NCBI RefSeq assembly: GCF_014384885.1
Contig: NZ_JACRST010000030.1
Location: 1-20,078 of the forward strand
Direction: 5' to 3'
Origin: Ligaoa zhengdingensis
GTDB lineage: Bacteria; Bacillota; Clostridia; Oscillospirales; Ruminococcaceae
Length of the DNA stretch: 20,078 nt
Shown here piece by piece: positions 6,428 to 15,300 of this stretch; position 1 is the stretch's first letter; every line of letters begins with the position of its first letter. A program made the translations under genes and the position numbers. The notes beneath the pieces were generated by a model. The model worked only from the letters and a program-made list of their open reading frames with translations, did not search any database and was not told the origin of the DNA.

Positions 6428-8507
6428 ACCCGGCGTGACCTTCTTTTTCTTTGCGCTGGCCGTCACACTCCTGTTGTACTCGGTCGGGTTGGCGCTTTAT
6501 CAGACACAGGGCGGGGACAACCTCTACCTCGATTACCGCGACACCCCATCCTACACCCGAACCATCAGCGGCCTGATCGCCGACGCCTATTATATGGCGC
6601 TCGGCAGCCAGTCTGAGCAGCAGCAGGGCCAATATATGCTCGATCGTGAAAACGGAAATCTGGACTATTTTGTCCAGTCCAACCAAGGCGACGGGATCAA
6701 ACTCTTCAGCAACACCGAAGCGCTGTCGCCCGGGGTGTTCAACAACCTGATTTCCGGCGGAAATTATAGCGAATACATCCGCATCGCAGAGGACAAGATT
6801 TCGATCTCGCGCGACAGCAGATGGGGTTCCATCGACGAGACCCAGCAGGTGCTGGAGAACCGCTACGCCGCCTACTTTGACACCGCCATCCGCAACACCA
6901 TCCGCAGCGGCTACACCAGTGATGTCGTCATCTACCTGGCAGTGCGTCCAGAGGGCCAGTTTCAGCCGCACGGCGACCTTTACGGCACGTGGAGCTCCTG
7001 GAAAAACGATGTCATCATCCTGGGCGTGCTGACGATTCTGGCGTGCATCTCCCTGCTGATTTTGCTGGTGGTCGCAATCAAGCACAAGTCGCTTGCGCTG
7101 GCCAACCGCAAGATCGCCCACATGATGGGGTGGTTCTGGCTGGAGGCCAAGGCGGCGCTCACCGTGCTGGCCGTACTCGGTGGATGGCGCGCGCTGGAGC
7201 TGATCTTTGGAAGCTCTGAGTTTATCTATCTGCTGCTCTTCCTGTCGTGCTTCTGGTGGTGCTGGTTTCTGTTGCTGGACCTGTGCTACAACAAGGCGCG
7301 CGTGTTCACCCACAACTCCATTTCGTCTATCAGCAAGTGGATGCTCCGGTTTGTGCGCAGCTTAGAAAACAAGCACGATTTCCTCCAGAGGATGAAGCAG
7401 CGGTTTATCATTTTAGTAGCCTCCGAATTTTTACTGATCCTGTTGTTCTTTGTGTTCCTGTATATCGCCCCGCTCGGGTGGATCATCGATGTGGTGCTGG
7501 TGGGCCTGGGGATTTTCCTCCTGGTCGATTACATCAAGCGTTACAACCGCAACGTCGATGAGTTTGGCCTGGTGATGGACTATGTCCGCGAGGTTAAAAA
7601 TGGCACAGTGAATGAGCCGCTCATCCTACCGCCGGAGGACGACTTCGCACCGCTGGCGAACGACCTGAGCGACATCCAAAGCGGCATCAGCCGTGCGGTG
7701 GAGGAGCAGGTGCGCAGCGAGCGCATGAAGGTCGAGTTGGTCACCAACGTCTCACACGACCTCAAAACGCCGCTCACCTCCATCATCAATTATGTGGATC
7801 TGCTCAGCAAGGAGGAGCTCGACCCCGCCTACGCCAACGACTACGTCAAGATCATCGCGCAGAAGGCCGACCGCCTCAAAAACCTGGTGCAGGATTTGTT
7901 TGAAATCAGCCGCGCCAACAGCGGGGCGATCGAGCTGCACCCCGAGCAGATCGACGTGGTAGCCCTGGTGGAGCAGACGATTGCCGAGATGGATCAGCGC
8001 GCCGACGCGCTGGGGCTCGAGCTACGAACCCAATTTGCCGTACCCCGCCTGATGGTCTGGGCGGACGGCAAGAAGCTGCACCGGGTGTTTGAAAATCTGC
8101 TGGGCAACGCCCTCAAATATTCACTGGCCGGTACGCGCATCTACATCGCCGTGCTCCCGCTGAGGCAGGAGGCCACAATCATCTTCAAAAATATCGCCAA
8201 CTATGAGATGCACTTTTCCCCCGAGGACATCGTCGAGCGGTTCCAGCGGGGGGATGCCAGCCGGACCACCGAAGGGTCGGGGCTCGGTCTGGCGATCGCC
8301 AAAAGCTTTGTCGAGCTGTGCGGCGGTACGCTGGCCATCGAGGTGGACGGCGACCTGTTCAAGGCGACCGCGTCCCTGCCCATTTGTGCACAGCCGGAGG
8401 CGGAAGCGCCGGCGGATGAAAAAGCGCCTGAACCGCTGCATCGGGAAGAACCTGAGCCGCCGCCCGCGCCTGGGGAACCGCCCGAGGCACCGGAGGAAGA
8501 GCCGTGA
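6402..8507 (+). CDS. Multi-pass membrane sensor histidine kinase, partner of the upstream regulator
   Basis: 701 residues from TTG 6402, which overlaps the regulator by 26 bp and follows AAGGTGG. TM1 is at about 12-33, an external domain spans ~34-200, and further membrane segments lie at about 203-226, 249-268, 272-296 and 335-378 (the last long enough for two). HisKA has the phosphorylated His452 in VSHDLKTPLTS. The ATPase domain shows an N box (Asn565 and Asn569 in FENLLGNALKYS) and a G box near 625-630 (EGSGLGLAIAKSF). The C-terminal ~45 residues are a Pro/Glu/Ala-rich acidic tail outside the kinase fold. The layout resembles large VanS-like kinases of Clostridia that sense envelope stress or antimicrobials; the signal here is not known. 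Translational coupling supports a cognate pair. Confidence 0.94.
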   Translation: MDTKLKKRKPGVTFFFFALAVTLLLYSVGLALYQTQGGDNLYLDYRDTPSYTRTISGLIADAYYMALGSQSEQQQGQYMLDRENGNLDYFVQSNQGDGIKLFSNTEALSPGVFNNLISGGNYSEYIRIAEDKISISRDSRWGSIDETQQVLENRYAAYFDTAIRNTIRSGYTSDVVIYLAVRPEGQFQPHGDLYGTWSSWKNDVIILGVLTILACISLLILLVVAIKHKSLALANRKIAHMMGWFWLEAKAALTVLAVLGGWRALELIFGSSEFIYLLLFLSCFWWCWFLLLDLCYNKARVFTHNSISSISKWMLRFVRSLENKHDFLQRMKQRFIILVASEFLLILLFFVFLYIAPLGWIIDVVLVGLGIFLLVDYIKRYNRNVDEFGLVMDYVREVKNGTVNEPLILPPEDDFAPLANDLSDIQSGISRAVEEQVRSERMKVELVTNVSHDLKTPLTSIINYVDLLSKEELDPAYANDYVKIIAQKADRLKNLVQDLFEISRANSGAIELHPEQIDVVALVEQTIAEMDQRADALGLELRTQFAVPRLMVWADGKKLHRVFENLLGNALKYSLAGTRIYIAVLPLRQEATIIFKNIANYEMHFSPEDIVERFQRGDASRTTEGSGLGLAIAKSFVELCGGTLAIEVDGDLFKATASLPICAQPEAEAPADEKAPEPLHREEPEPPPAPGEPPEAPEEEP

Positions 8508-8557
8508 TTTCCCCCAGGCGGAGGCCTGGATGCCATATAATACAATAACCCTAAACG

Positions 8558-8594
8558 CAAGGAGGCCGGTGAGCAGCGCTCACCGGCCTCCTTG
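8558..8594. terminator. Long perfect hairpin between convergent kinase and hydratase genes
   Basis: A 17-bp perfect stem (8558-8574 with 8578-8594) closes a 3-nt loop. The T content after it is modest on both strands (TCGGTTCCTTTATTTG on plus, CGTTT on minus). It lies 50 bp after the kinase stop and 10 bp after the hydratase stop, so a shared bidirectional terminator is likely. A smaller hairpin, CCAGGC/GCCTGG, is at 8514-8529. Confidence 0.72.
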
Positions 8595-8603
8595 TCGGTT
8601 CCT

Positions 8604-10925
8604 TTATTTGTTGTCTCGATAGAAATTGATCAGGCAACCCGCCAAAATGATCCGGCGCTCGTCGTCGGTCAGTTGGCCGAGGGTGAGGGGGAAGGGGACC
8701 AGCTCTCCACCATGCGCCGCATAAGCGGTGATGGTGTCCGCCTTCTCCTCCACCGCCCTGCGGATGCCCGGCAGGAAGATGTAATCGAGATTCTGGAAGG
8801 GGAGCGCCCCCTCTTCGATGAGCAGCGGCAGCATCCCCCAGTTGATAAGGTTACTGCGGTAGCGCTTGGTGGCGTACTCGTTGGCGATGTTGGCCCAGCC
8901 ACCCAGCACCTTCTGGCAGCTTGCGGCCTGCTCGCGCGCGCTGCCGTCGCCCGGCTTCACCGCAAAGATCACGCTGCCCACGCCGGTGCGCAGTGCATCC
9001 ACCGGTTTAACCGTCTCAAACAGCGCGACCGCTTCGGCCAACTCGGGGAGGGTCGCTTTCGGGTCCTGTCCGGCCAGGCGCGCGTGCTCGGCCTTCTGCA
9101 CCTCTTTGGCGCGGCCCACATAGGCGGGGTCCTTGCGCGAAAGGGCGAATTCGGCTAGCTTGAGCGGGTTGGAGCGGTAGCTCGAGGTCTCGCCCGAGGG
9201 GATCAGCTCGTCGGTGGTGGTGACGGGGTCGTGGATTTCAGACACCACCTTGAGGATCAGGTCATCGGTCAACGCGGACATCGCGGGCCAGTCGGCGATG
9301 TTGGGGCCAAACTTGAGGTCGAGCATCGGGTTGCCGTGCGCGTAACTGTCGTGCACGCGGTTTTGGTAGATCGCCCGGTCGAAGTGGTAGGCGGGCTTGC
9401 CAAAACTCACATCCAGGTCGGTGGCCGGGGTGAGGAAGCCGCCGTTCACGGCGGTGGCCGCGATTGAGCGCGCATCCATCAGCGCTACCGAGGCGATCTG
9501 GTTGTTGCCTGGCTTGCTGCCCTCGCGGCTGGGGAAGTTGCGGGTGGTGTGCCGGATGGAAAGCGCGCCGTTGGCAGGCACATCGCCTGCGCCGAAGCAG
9601 GGGCCGCAGAAGGCGGTTTTGACCGCAGCGCCCGCCTCCATAAACTTGGCGATCGAGCCGTTGCGCACCAGCTCCAGATAGATCGGCTGGCTGCCGGGAT
9701 ATACGCTCATGGCAAACTCGTCGCTGCCGATTGAGCGGCCGGAAAGGATGTCGGCTGCGTCGCACAGGTTGTCGAAAGTGCCGCCTGCGCAGCCCGCGAT
9801 GATGCCCTGGTCCACCTTGAGTCTGCCGTCCACAATTTTATCTGTCAGCTTAAAGTCGATGTTGGGCGCGTCGAGCTGCTGGGCTCCCACCCGCTCGACC
9901 TCGCGCAGGATGTCGCCGAGGTTGGCGTTGAGCTCGCGGATGGTGTAGGTGTTGCTCGGGTGGAACGGCATGGCGATCATCGGTTCCACTGTGGAGAGAT
10001 CGACGGTGATCAGCCCGTCGTAGTAAGCCACGTCGGCCGGCCGCATCTCGCGGTAGGCGTCCGGACGACCGTGAATTTCAAAGTAATCCTGTACCGCGCT
10101 GTCGGTCGCCCAAATGGACGAAAGGCAGGTGGTCTCGGTGGTCATCACGTCGATGCCGCAGCGGTAATCGACGTTCAGGTTGGCGATACCGTCGCCCACA
10201 AACTCCATCACCTTGTTCTTCACATAGCCATTTTTAAATACCTCGCCGATGATCGCAAGCGCCACATCCTGCGGGCCCACGCGCGGGTCGGGCTTGCCGG
10301 TCAGGTAGACCGCGATTACCTCGGGGCGGTTGATGTCGTAGGTTTTGCCGAGCAGCTGCTTCACCAGCTCGGGTCCACCCTCGCCCACCGCCATGGTGCC
10401 CAGTGCACCGTAGCGGGTGTGGCTGTCGCTGCCCAGGATCATCCGGCCGCAGGCGCTCATCATCTCGCGCATGTAGCTGTGGATGACCGCCTGATGGGCG
10501 GGTACATAGATGCCGCCGTATTTTTTGGCCGCTGACAGGCCGAACATGTGATCGTCCTCGTTGATGGTGCCACCCACTGCGCACAGGCTGTTGTGGCAGT
10601 TGGTCAGCACATAGGGGATCGGGAACTTCTCAAGCCCCGAAGCGCGGGCGGTCTGTACAATGCCCACATAGGTGATGTCATGGCTGGTCATTGCGTCGAA
10701 TTTGATCTTCAGCTTGTCCATGTTGCTGGAGGTGTTGTGCGCCTCCAGAATGCGGTAGGCCATGGTGCCTTGGCGTGCCTGCTCCGGCTGCAGGCCGGCC
10801 AGCCGCGCGCGGTTTTCCTCGGTGTCCGCAACAACCTCGCGGCCGTTCATCAGATAGACCCCGGTTTTGCTCAATGTAACCATCGGTTTGGGAACCTCCA
10901 TCTCAATCAGATTTCTGCCCTTCAT
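8604..10925 (-). CDS. Aconitase-superfamily hydratase of unknown substrate
   Basis: 773 residues from ATG 10925, chosen because AGGGGTGG lies upstream; a GTG at 10940 would add five residues but has no spaced ribosome binding site. The large domain carries GSDSHTRYGALG (the GxDSHT active-site motif) and three [4Fe-4S] cysteines: Cys379 (IAGCAGGTFDN), Cys440 and Cys443 (CGPCFG). The C-terminal swivel domain retains a GSxRE motif as GDGSAREQAA, with Ser662 and Arg664 matching aconitase Ser642 and Arg644 while the middle Ser is Ala and the following His is Gln. It is therefore an Fe-S dehydratase/hydratase. It resembles the poorly studied YbhJ-like and clostridial 'hydratase' group more than true citrate aconitase; I did not see a neighbour that fixes the substrate. 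Monocistronic on the minus strand. Confidence 0.87.
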   Translation of the reverse strand: MKGRNLIEMEVPKPMVTLSKTGVYLMNGREVVADTEENRARLAGLQPEQARQGTMAYRILEAHNTSSNMDKLKIKFDAMTSHDITYVGIVQTARASGLEKFPIPYVLTNCHNSLCAVGGTINEDDHMFGLSAAKKYGGIYVPAHQAVIHSYMREMMSACGRMILGSDSHTRYGALGTMAVGEGGPELVKQLLGKTYDINRPEVIAVYLTGKPDPRVGPQDVALAIIGEVFKNGYVKNKVMEFVGDGIANLNVDYRCGIDVMTTETTCLSSIWATDSAVQDYFEIHGRPDAYREMRPADVAYYDGLITVDLSTVEPMIAMPFHPSNTYTIRELNANLGDILREVERVGAQQLDAPNIDFKLTDKIVDGRLKVDQGIIAGCAGGTFDNLCDAADILSGRSIGSDEFAMSVYPGSQPIYLELVRNGSIAKFMEAGAAVKTAFCGPCFGAGDVPANGALSIRHTTRNFPSREGSKPGNNQIASVALMDARSIAATAVNGGFLTPATDLDVSFGKPAYHFDRAIYQNRVHDSYAHGNPMLDLKFGPNIADWPAMSALTDDLILKVVSEIHDPVTTTDELIPSGETSSYRSNPLKLAEFALSRKDPAYVGRAKEVQKAEHARLAGQDPKATLPELAEAVALFETVKPVDALRTGVGSVIFAVKPGDGSAREQAASCQKVLGGWANIANEYATKRYRSNLINWGMLPLLIEEGALPFQNLDYIFLPGIRRAVEEKADTITAYAAHGGELVPFPLTLGQLTDDERRIILAGCLINFYRDNK

Positions 10926-11038
10926 CTTATCATAAACCACCCCTATTTACAAGCGGCCACCCCCTGCCAATGGTGCATAAGGCGGGGGCGGATGGACCAA
11001 GCTAAAGGGTGAATATGGTGACGAAAGGCGGCTGCGGG

Positions 11039-11923
11039 ATGAAGAATGGAAATTTTGAGCGCACCAAATATTTTGTCGTGGCGTTCGGCTCGTCGTTTTT
11101 GGTGCTGCTCATGATGGCGCTGATGATGGTGGCCAACGTCCAGAGCAAACAGCCCGCATCCTCCAGCGCGCCGGAATCCTCGGCGGACGACTATTACCTC
11201 CCGCGGGCGGAGGACAACCTCAACCTGGTGCTCATCGGTTCGGATGCCAAAGAAAACCCTGCCCGCTATTTTTTCCTGGTGCGGCTGGATGCGGAGGACG
11301 GCCGCCTGCCGGTCGCAGCGCTGCCGCCCCAGACGGTGGTCACCTACAACGGCAAACAGAACACTTTGAGCGAGCTTTACCGGTTGGACGGGGCTATGGC
11401 GGTCAAGCAGGCGCTGAGCGCGCTGTTCGATATCCCCGTTGACCGCTACGTGACCTTCAACGGGGAGAGCCTGGTGCACGCGGTGGACAGCATCGGCTAC
11501 ATTGAATATGAGCTTCCGGCGCCGCTTGAATACCGGAGCGAGGGGCTGTCCATCAGCCTGGCGGAGGGCCCCCAGATGGTGGATGGAAAGAAGTTTTACG
11601 ATATCCTGCGCTATCCCGGCTACGCCAACGAACTGGCGCGTTGTGCAGCGGCCAGCGACCTGCTCGCTGCCTACATCAACGGGCGGCTGGAGACCGCGCT
11701 CTCCCCGCAGGCGGACGCGCTGTTTCAATCGGTCATCAACCTGGTCGATTCTGATCTTTCGTTCGGCGATTACGACAGCCGCCGCGAGGCGCTCTCCTTC
11801 TTGGCCAAGCTCGGCGGGGAGCACGCCAACGCGGCGTTGGTGCGCGGGGCCTTCAACACCGCGGGGGATAGCTTTACCCCGTCACAGAGCACCTTGGAGT
11901 TGATCCTACGCCTCTACGGCTGA
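11039..11923 (+). CDS. Membrane-anchored LytR-CpsA-Psr (LCP)-like protein, probably degenerate
   Basis: 294 residues from ATG 11039 (AAAGG about 10 nt upstream); in-frame GTG 11009 and ATG 11015 would add up to ten residues. One membrane segment at 10-32 is followed by a Ser/Pro-rich stalk. Then comes an LCP-like core: NLNLVLIGSD, RLDAEDGRLPVAALPPQTVV, LSALFDIPVDRYVTFNGESL, VDSIGYIEYELP and VDGKKFYDILRYPGY. LCP enzymes attach glycopolymers to peptidoglycan. The residues I would expect for phosphate binding (Arg-Thr-Asp-Thr, and Pro-Arg-Asp-Thr, which here reads PPQT) are missing, so catalysis is doubtful and a binding or regulatory role is possible. It is divergent from the hydratase across about 110 bp. 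Family placement is by motif pattern only. Confidence 0.6.
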   Translation: MKNGNFERTKYFVVAFGSSFLVLLMMALMMVANVQSKQPASSSAPESSADDYYLPRAEDNLNLVLIGSDAKENPARYFFLVRLDAEDGRLPVAALPPQTVVTYNGKQNTLSELYRLDGAMAVKQALSALFDIPVDRYVTFNGESLVHAVDSIGYIEYELPAPLEYRSEGLSISLAEGPQMVDGKKFYDILRYPGYANELARCAAASDLLAAYINGRLETALSPQADALFQSVINLVDSDLSFGDYDSRREALSFLAKLGGEHANAALVRGAFNTAGDSFTPSQSTLELILRLYG

Positions 11924-11981
11924 CGCGAGCGGCCCCCTACGGCATCACCCCTACTTTTGGGAGGTTCCCCTCAAGGTATAT

Positions 11982-12015
11982 GATGCTAAAATTTTGCATC
12001 TGGATACGCAGATGC
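11982..12015 (+). repeat. Alternating GATGC/GCATC inverted repeats after the LCP-like gene
   Basis: GATGC (11982), GCATC (11996) and GATGC (12011) can form two mutually exclusive stems. The better one is GCATCTG (11996-12002) with CAGATGC (12009-12015) over a 6-nt loop. No T tract follows, so it is not a standard terminator. This and the next three upstream elements account for the 430-bp gene-free stretch 11924-12354. Confidence 0.45.
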
Positions 12016-12028
12016 AGAAAATGGAATA

Positions 12029-12078
12029 ACATGTAATTTTTCATGAAAAACATCATGATATTTCATGAATTATCATGA
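12029..12078. promoter_or_regulatory. Helically phased array of CATG-centred palindromes upstream of the giant glycosidase
   Basis: TCATGA occurs at 12041, 12053, 12063 and 12073, and ACATGT at 12029. The CATG cores start at 12030, 12042, 12054, 12064 and 12074, that is 12, 12, 10 and 10 bp apart. The copy at 12037-12050 extends to a perfect 14-bp palindrome, TTTTTCATGAAAAA; the next two are 8-bp palindromes. Spacing near one or slightly more than one helical turn places all copies roughly on one face of the DNA, as in cooperative operators. It lies about 45 bp upstream of the first candidate -35. The binding protein is unknown. Confidence 0.55.
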
Positions 12079-12122
12079 AATATAAGACAAGTGCTCGAAA
12101 AATGAAAAATAATTATAAAATG

Positions 12123-12150
12123 TTGAGGAAATGCTAAAAAATCGTATAAA
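12123..12150 (+). promoter_or_regulatory. Candidate promoter P1 of the giant glycosidase
   Basis: TTGAGG (12123-12128), a 16-bp spacer and TATAAA (12145-12150). It would give a leader of about 200 nt that includes the short leader frame. The surrounding A tracts are typical of upstream promoter DNA. Confidence 0.4.
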
Positions 12151-12174
12151 GTGGGTCCAAATTGCTAAAAAATC
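12133..12174 (+). repeat. Exact 11-bp direct repeat spaced by three helical turns
   Basis: GCTAAAAAATC occurs at 12133-12143 and 12164-12174, 31 bp apart start to start. The first copy lies in the spacer of candidate promoter P1 and the second just before candidate P2. It may be a protein site or intrinsically curved A-tract DNA. Confidence 0.5.
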
Positions 12175-12187
12175 AAAAATACTTCTT

Positions 12188-12217
12188 TTCAAAAATGTGA
12201 TAATGTTAAGGTATAGT
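12188..12217 (+). promoter_or_regulatory. Candidate promoter P2 of the giant glycosidase
   Basis: TTCAAA (12188-12193), an 18-bp spacer and TATAGT (12212-12217). An extended -10-like TGTGATAAT overlaps it at 12196-12204. It is an alternative to P1; sequence alone does not decide between them. Confidence 0.35.
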
Positions 12218-12270
12218 AGCAAATTCTCTCTGAATTTGGATATCTTCCACCATGATAGAGAACGGAAGGA

Positions 12271-12327
12271 GTGGTTTTGCTGAAGAAGGGTGGAGCTGTA
12301 GAGGCGTTTGCTGCAATGGGACACTGA
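12271..12327 (+). CDS. Possible short leader peptide upstream of the giant glycosidase
   Basis: GGAAGGAG (12264-12271) stands 5 nt before TTG 12277, which opens a 16-codon frame reading (M)LKKGGAVEAFAAMGH and stopping at 12327; an in-frame GTG at 12271 would add two residues. The stop is 27 bp before the glycosidase ATG, whose own AAGGAG (12333-12338) is rather far away (16 nt). It could be a regulatory leader or a source of coupled translation. No attenuator hairpin was seen after it. No homologue is recognised. Confidence 0.3.
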   Translation: MVLLKKGGAVEAFAAMGH

Positions 12328-12354
12328 AAATTAAGGAGAAAGTGAAGTGAAGGT

Positions 12355-15300
12355 ATGGCAAAGAAAAATCTTTTGAGCCGCGTTGTCAGCGTAGTCCTGA
12401 GCGTCGCTATGGCGTGCAGCCCCCTGACGGCATACGCTCAAACGGCGGGTACCGGCGCGGCTGAAGACCCGATTTTCAACTATAACTTCAACCAGGGTGA
12501 GCTGGAGGAAGCTCCATTTGCACAGTTGCCGATGGGCGCGGTCCAGGCTGAGGACTGGCTCTTGCAGCAGCTTTATCTGCAAAAGAACGGGCTTACCGGC
12601 TACATTCATAACAACCTCGCCATCTACAGCGAAGCCAGCGCCTGGCGCGGCGGCAGCGGCGACAACTGGGAGAAGGGGCCCTATTACCTGAGGGGCCTTA
12701 CCTCCCTGGCCTGGGTGCTGGATGATGACGAGCTCAAGGCGAAGGCGCAGGAGTGGATTGACGCGCTGCTGGCCACCCAGCGATTCGACGGCTTCTTTGG
12801 TCCTGAGTCCAACACCGACTGGTGGCCCCGCATGGTGATGGTGCAGATTCTGCGCGATTACTATGAGGCGACCGTCTACGCGGGGGAGCCCGATGAGAGG
12901 ATTATAGACTTCCTCGAAAAGTATTTTCGTTATCAGCAGGAGCAGAAGCCTCAGCTCAGCAGCTGGGGTTCTGCGCGCGGCGGCGACAACATCGAGGTCG
13001 TGCTGTGGTACTATAACCACATCTACGACCCCGCGAACCCCGAAGCGAGCGAATGGCTGATCGACTTGGCGAATACGCTCTACGCAACCACTTACAACTG
13101 GACGGACGTGTTCACCGATACCACTGTCCGCCAGCATGTGGTCAACACCACCCAAGGTATGAAGACTCCGGCGGTCATCTATCAGATCACCGGCAGCCAG
13201 CGCGACCGCAACGCGCTGCGCGAGGGCCTGTTCAACCTGGGCATCGACCACGGTCGCGTGGACAGTCTCGCCAATGCAGACGAGCTGGCGCGCGAGAACT
13301 ACCCCTACCGCGGCACCGAGACCTGCTCGGTGGTGGAGAGCATCCTTTCCGATGCGATCAGCATGCGGATTCTCGGCGAAGGCTGGCTGGGCGACGAGCT
13401 GGAGCATCTCGCCTACAACTCCCTGCCGGTCTGCTACTCCCCTGATTTCACCGGCCACAACTACTACCAGGCCCAGAATCAGGTGCTGGCGACCCACGGT
13501 TCGCACGAGTCCCTGCAGGAATACGGCGACAGCTTCGCCTTCAGCGCGCCTTCGGGCTACGAGTGCTGCTTCCCCAACATGCACATGGGCTGGCCGAAAT
13601 TCGTGCAGAACATGTGGATGGCCACGGTGGACGGCGGCATGGCGGTGATCTCCTACGGCCCCAATAGCGTGACAGCCCCCGTCGCGGGCGGCAAGACCGC
13701 GGAGTTCCGCCAGGAGACCAACTACCCGTTCAACGGCGACATCTCCATTACATACGGCGGCGACACCGCCTCCTTCCCGCTCAAGCTGCGCATCCCCGAG
13801 TGGTGCGAGGCCCCGTCTTTTCAAGTGAACGGCACGGCGGTCGGCGGCGATGTGGTCAACGGCTTCCTCACCATCGAACGCGAGTGGAAGGCCGGCGACG
13901 TGGTGGAGGCACAATTCCCGATGGAAGTGCGCACCTCCACTTGGTACAACAACTCGGTCGTTGTGGACCGCGGACCGCTGACCTATTCCGTCAAGGTGGA
14001 GGAGGACTGGCGTGTTGTGGAGAATCCGAACGACACCCGTTCGGGCAACTCCTATCCGCAGCTCGACGAGCGGTTCCCCAACCACGAGGTCTATGCGGCG
14101 AGCGAATGGAACTACGGTTTGGTGATCGACCCGGATGATCCGGCCTCCTCCTTCACCGTAGAGGTGGCGGATGAAATTCCGCTGCAGCCGTTTACCGTAC
14201 AGAATGCGCCGGTCAAGATCAAGGTGACCGGACAGACCATCCCCCAGTGGGAGGTCATGGGCAATGTGGTGCCCGAGCCCCCGTATTCGCCCATTGCGGC
14301 GGACACCTCGCTTCAGAAGGAGATCGAGCTGATCCCCTATGGCTGCGGCAGGCTGCGCATCACGCAGATTCCGACCATCGGCGAGGCTCCGGCGGGCGGC
14401 GTGACCACCCGCACGGCGGCTACGGCCACCACCAAGACGCAGGACGGCGAAAAGGTCGTGGAGTTCGACAACGTGATGGTCCGCAACGCGGATAGCTATA
14501 CGCTGAAGATCCACTACACCGGATCGGGCAGCCTGCGCATGAACATCAACACCAAATATAACCAGACGATCAACTTCGCCGAGGGCGGCGACCCGATCGT
14601 GGTGGAAAATCTGCAAAATATCGTGCCGGGCGGCGGTTATTTCCGCTTTGACTACGGCCAGTACAACAACATCCGCTTCTTCGGCGACGACGCTGTGGAG
14701 ATCACCGAGCTGGAGATCATCCCCACCGGCCTTGTTGAAAAGCCGGAGATCCTCTCCGCTAAGTCCAACGCCAACGGCACCGGCGTGACGATCAAGACCA
14801 ACGTCACCCGTGACGATGCGTTCTTCACCGTGGATTACGGCACCGAAAGCGGCGTGTACACCACACATGCCTCCGGTTTCCGCAGTGAGACGGCCGCCAT
14901 CACCGGCCTGGAAAACGGCAAGACCTACTACTTCCGCGTCGGCGCACTGCTGGGCGGAGTAGAGACTTACAGCGAGGAAGTGGCGGTCCTGGTGAAATCG
15001 TCCGAAGCGTCCAAACCCAACTTTGTGGGCGACTTCAGCGACGATGCGAACAAGGCTGACTGGACCGTATACGACCCCAACAATGCGGTGAAATTTGAAG
15101 ACGGCGAGATGAAGGTGAGCGCCAGCACCGATATCAGAATGGGCGCTGGTGAGGAAGCATGGACCGATTACGCGGTGGAGGCCACCATTTCTGGTGAAGC
15201 GAATCCCTCCAACAACTTCGGTATTATGTTCCGCGCCACCGGCATCACCGGCAAGGGCCCGGATGCCTACAATGGCTACTATGCCGGCATCGGCTATAGC

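Noticed and set aside
10943..11824. Minus-strand open frame of 293 codons over the LCP-like gene
   Set aside because: The composition is typical of GC-rich antisense frames. The plus-strand frame has a start, a membrane anchor and an LCP-like pattern.
11996..12015. Intrinsic terminator of the LCP-like gene
   Set aside because: The stem is only 7-8 bp, with A residues rather than a T tract after it. I list it as an inverted repeat only.
12029..12078. CRISPR array or origin iterons as an explanation of the TCATGA repeats
   Set aside because: The repeats are only 6-14 bp with 4-6 bp between them, far too short for CRISPR, and there is no DnaA-box cluster or replication gene nearby.
12101..12136. 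Eleven-codon frame starting ATGAAAAATAATTATAAA upstream of the giant gene
   Set aside because: No Shine-Dalgarno sequence precedes it, and it overlaps a candidate promoter; chance in AT-rich DNA is the simpler reading.
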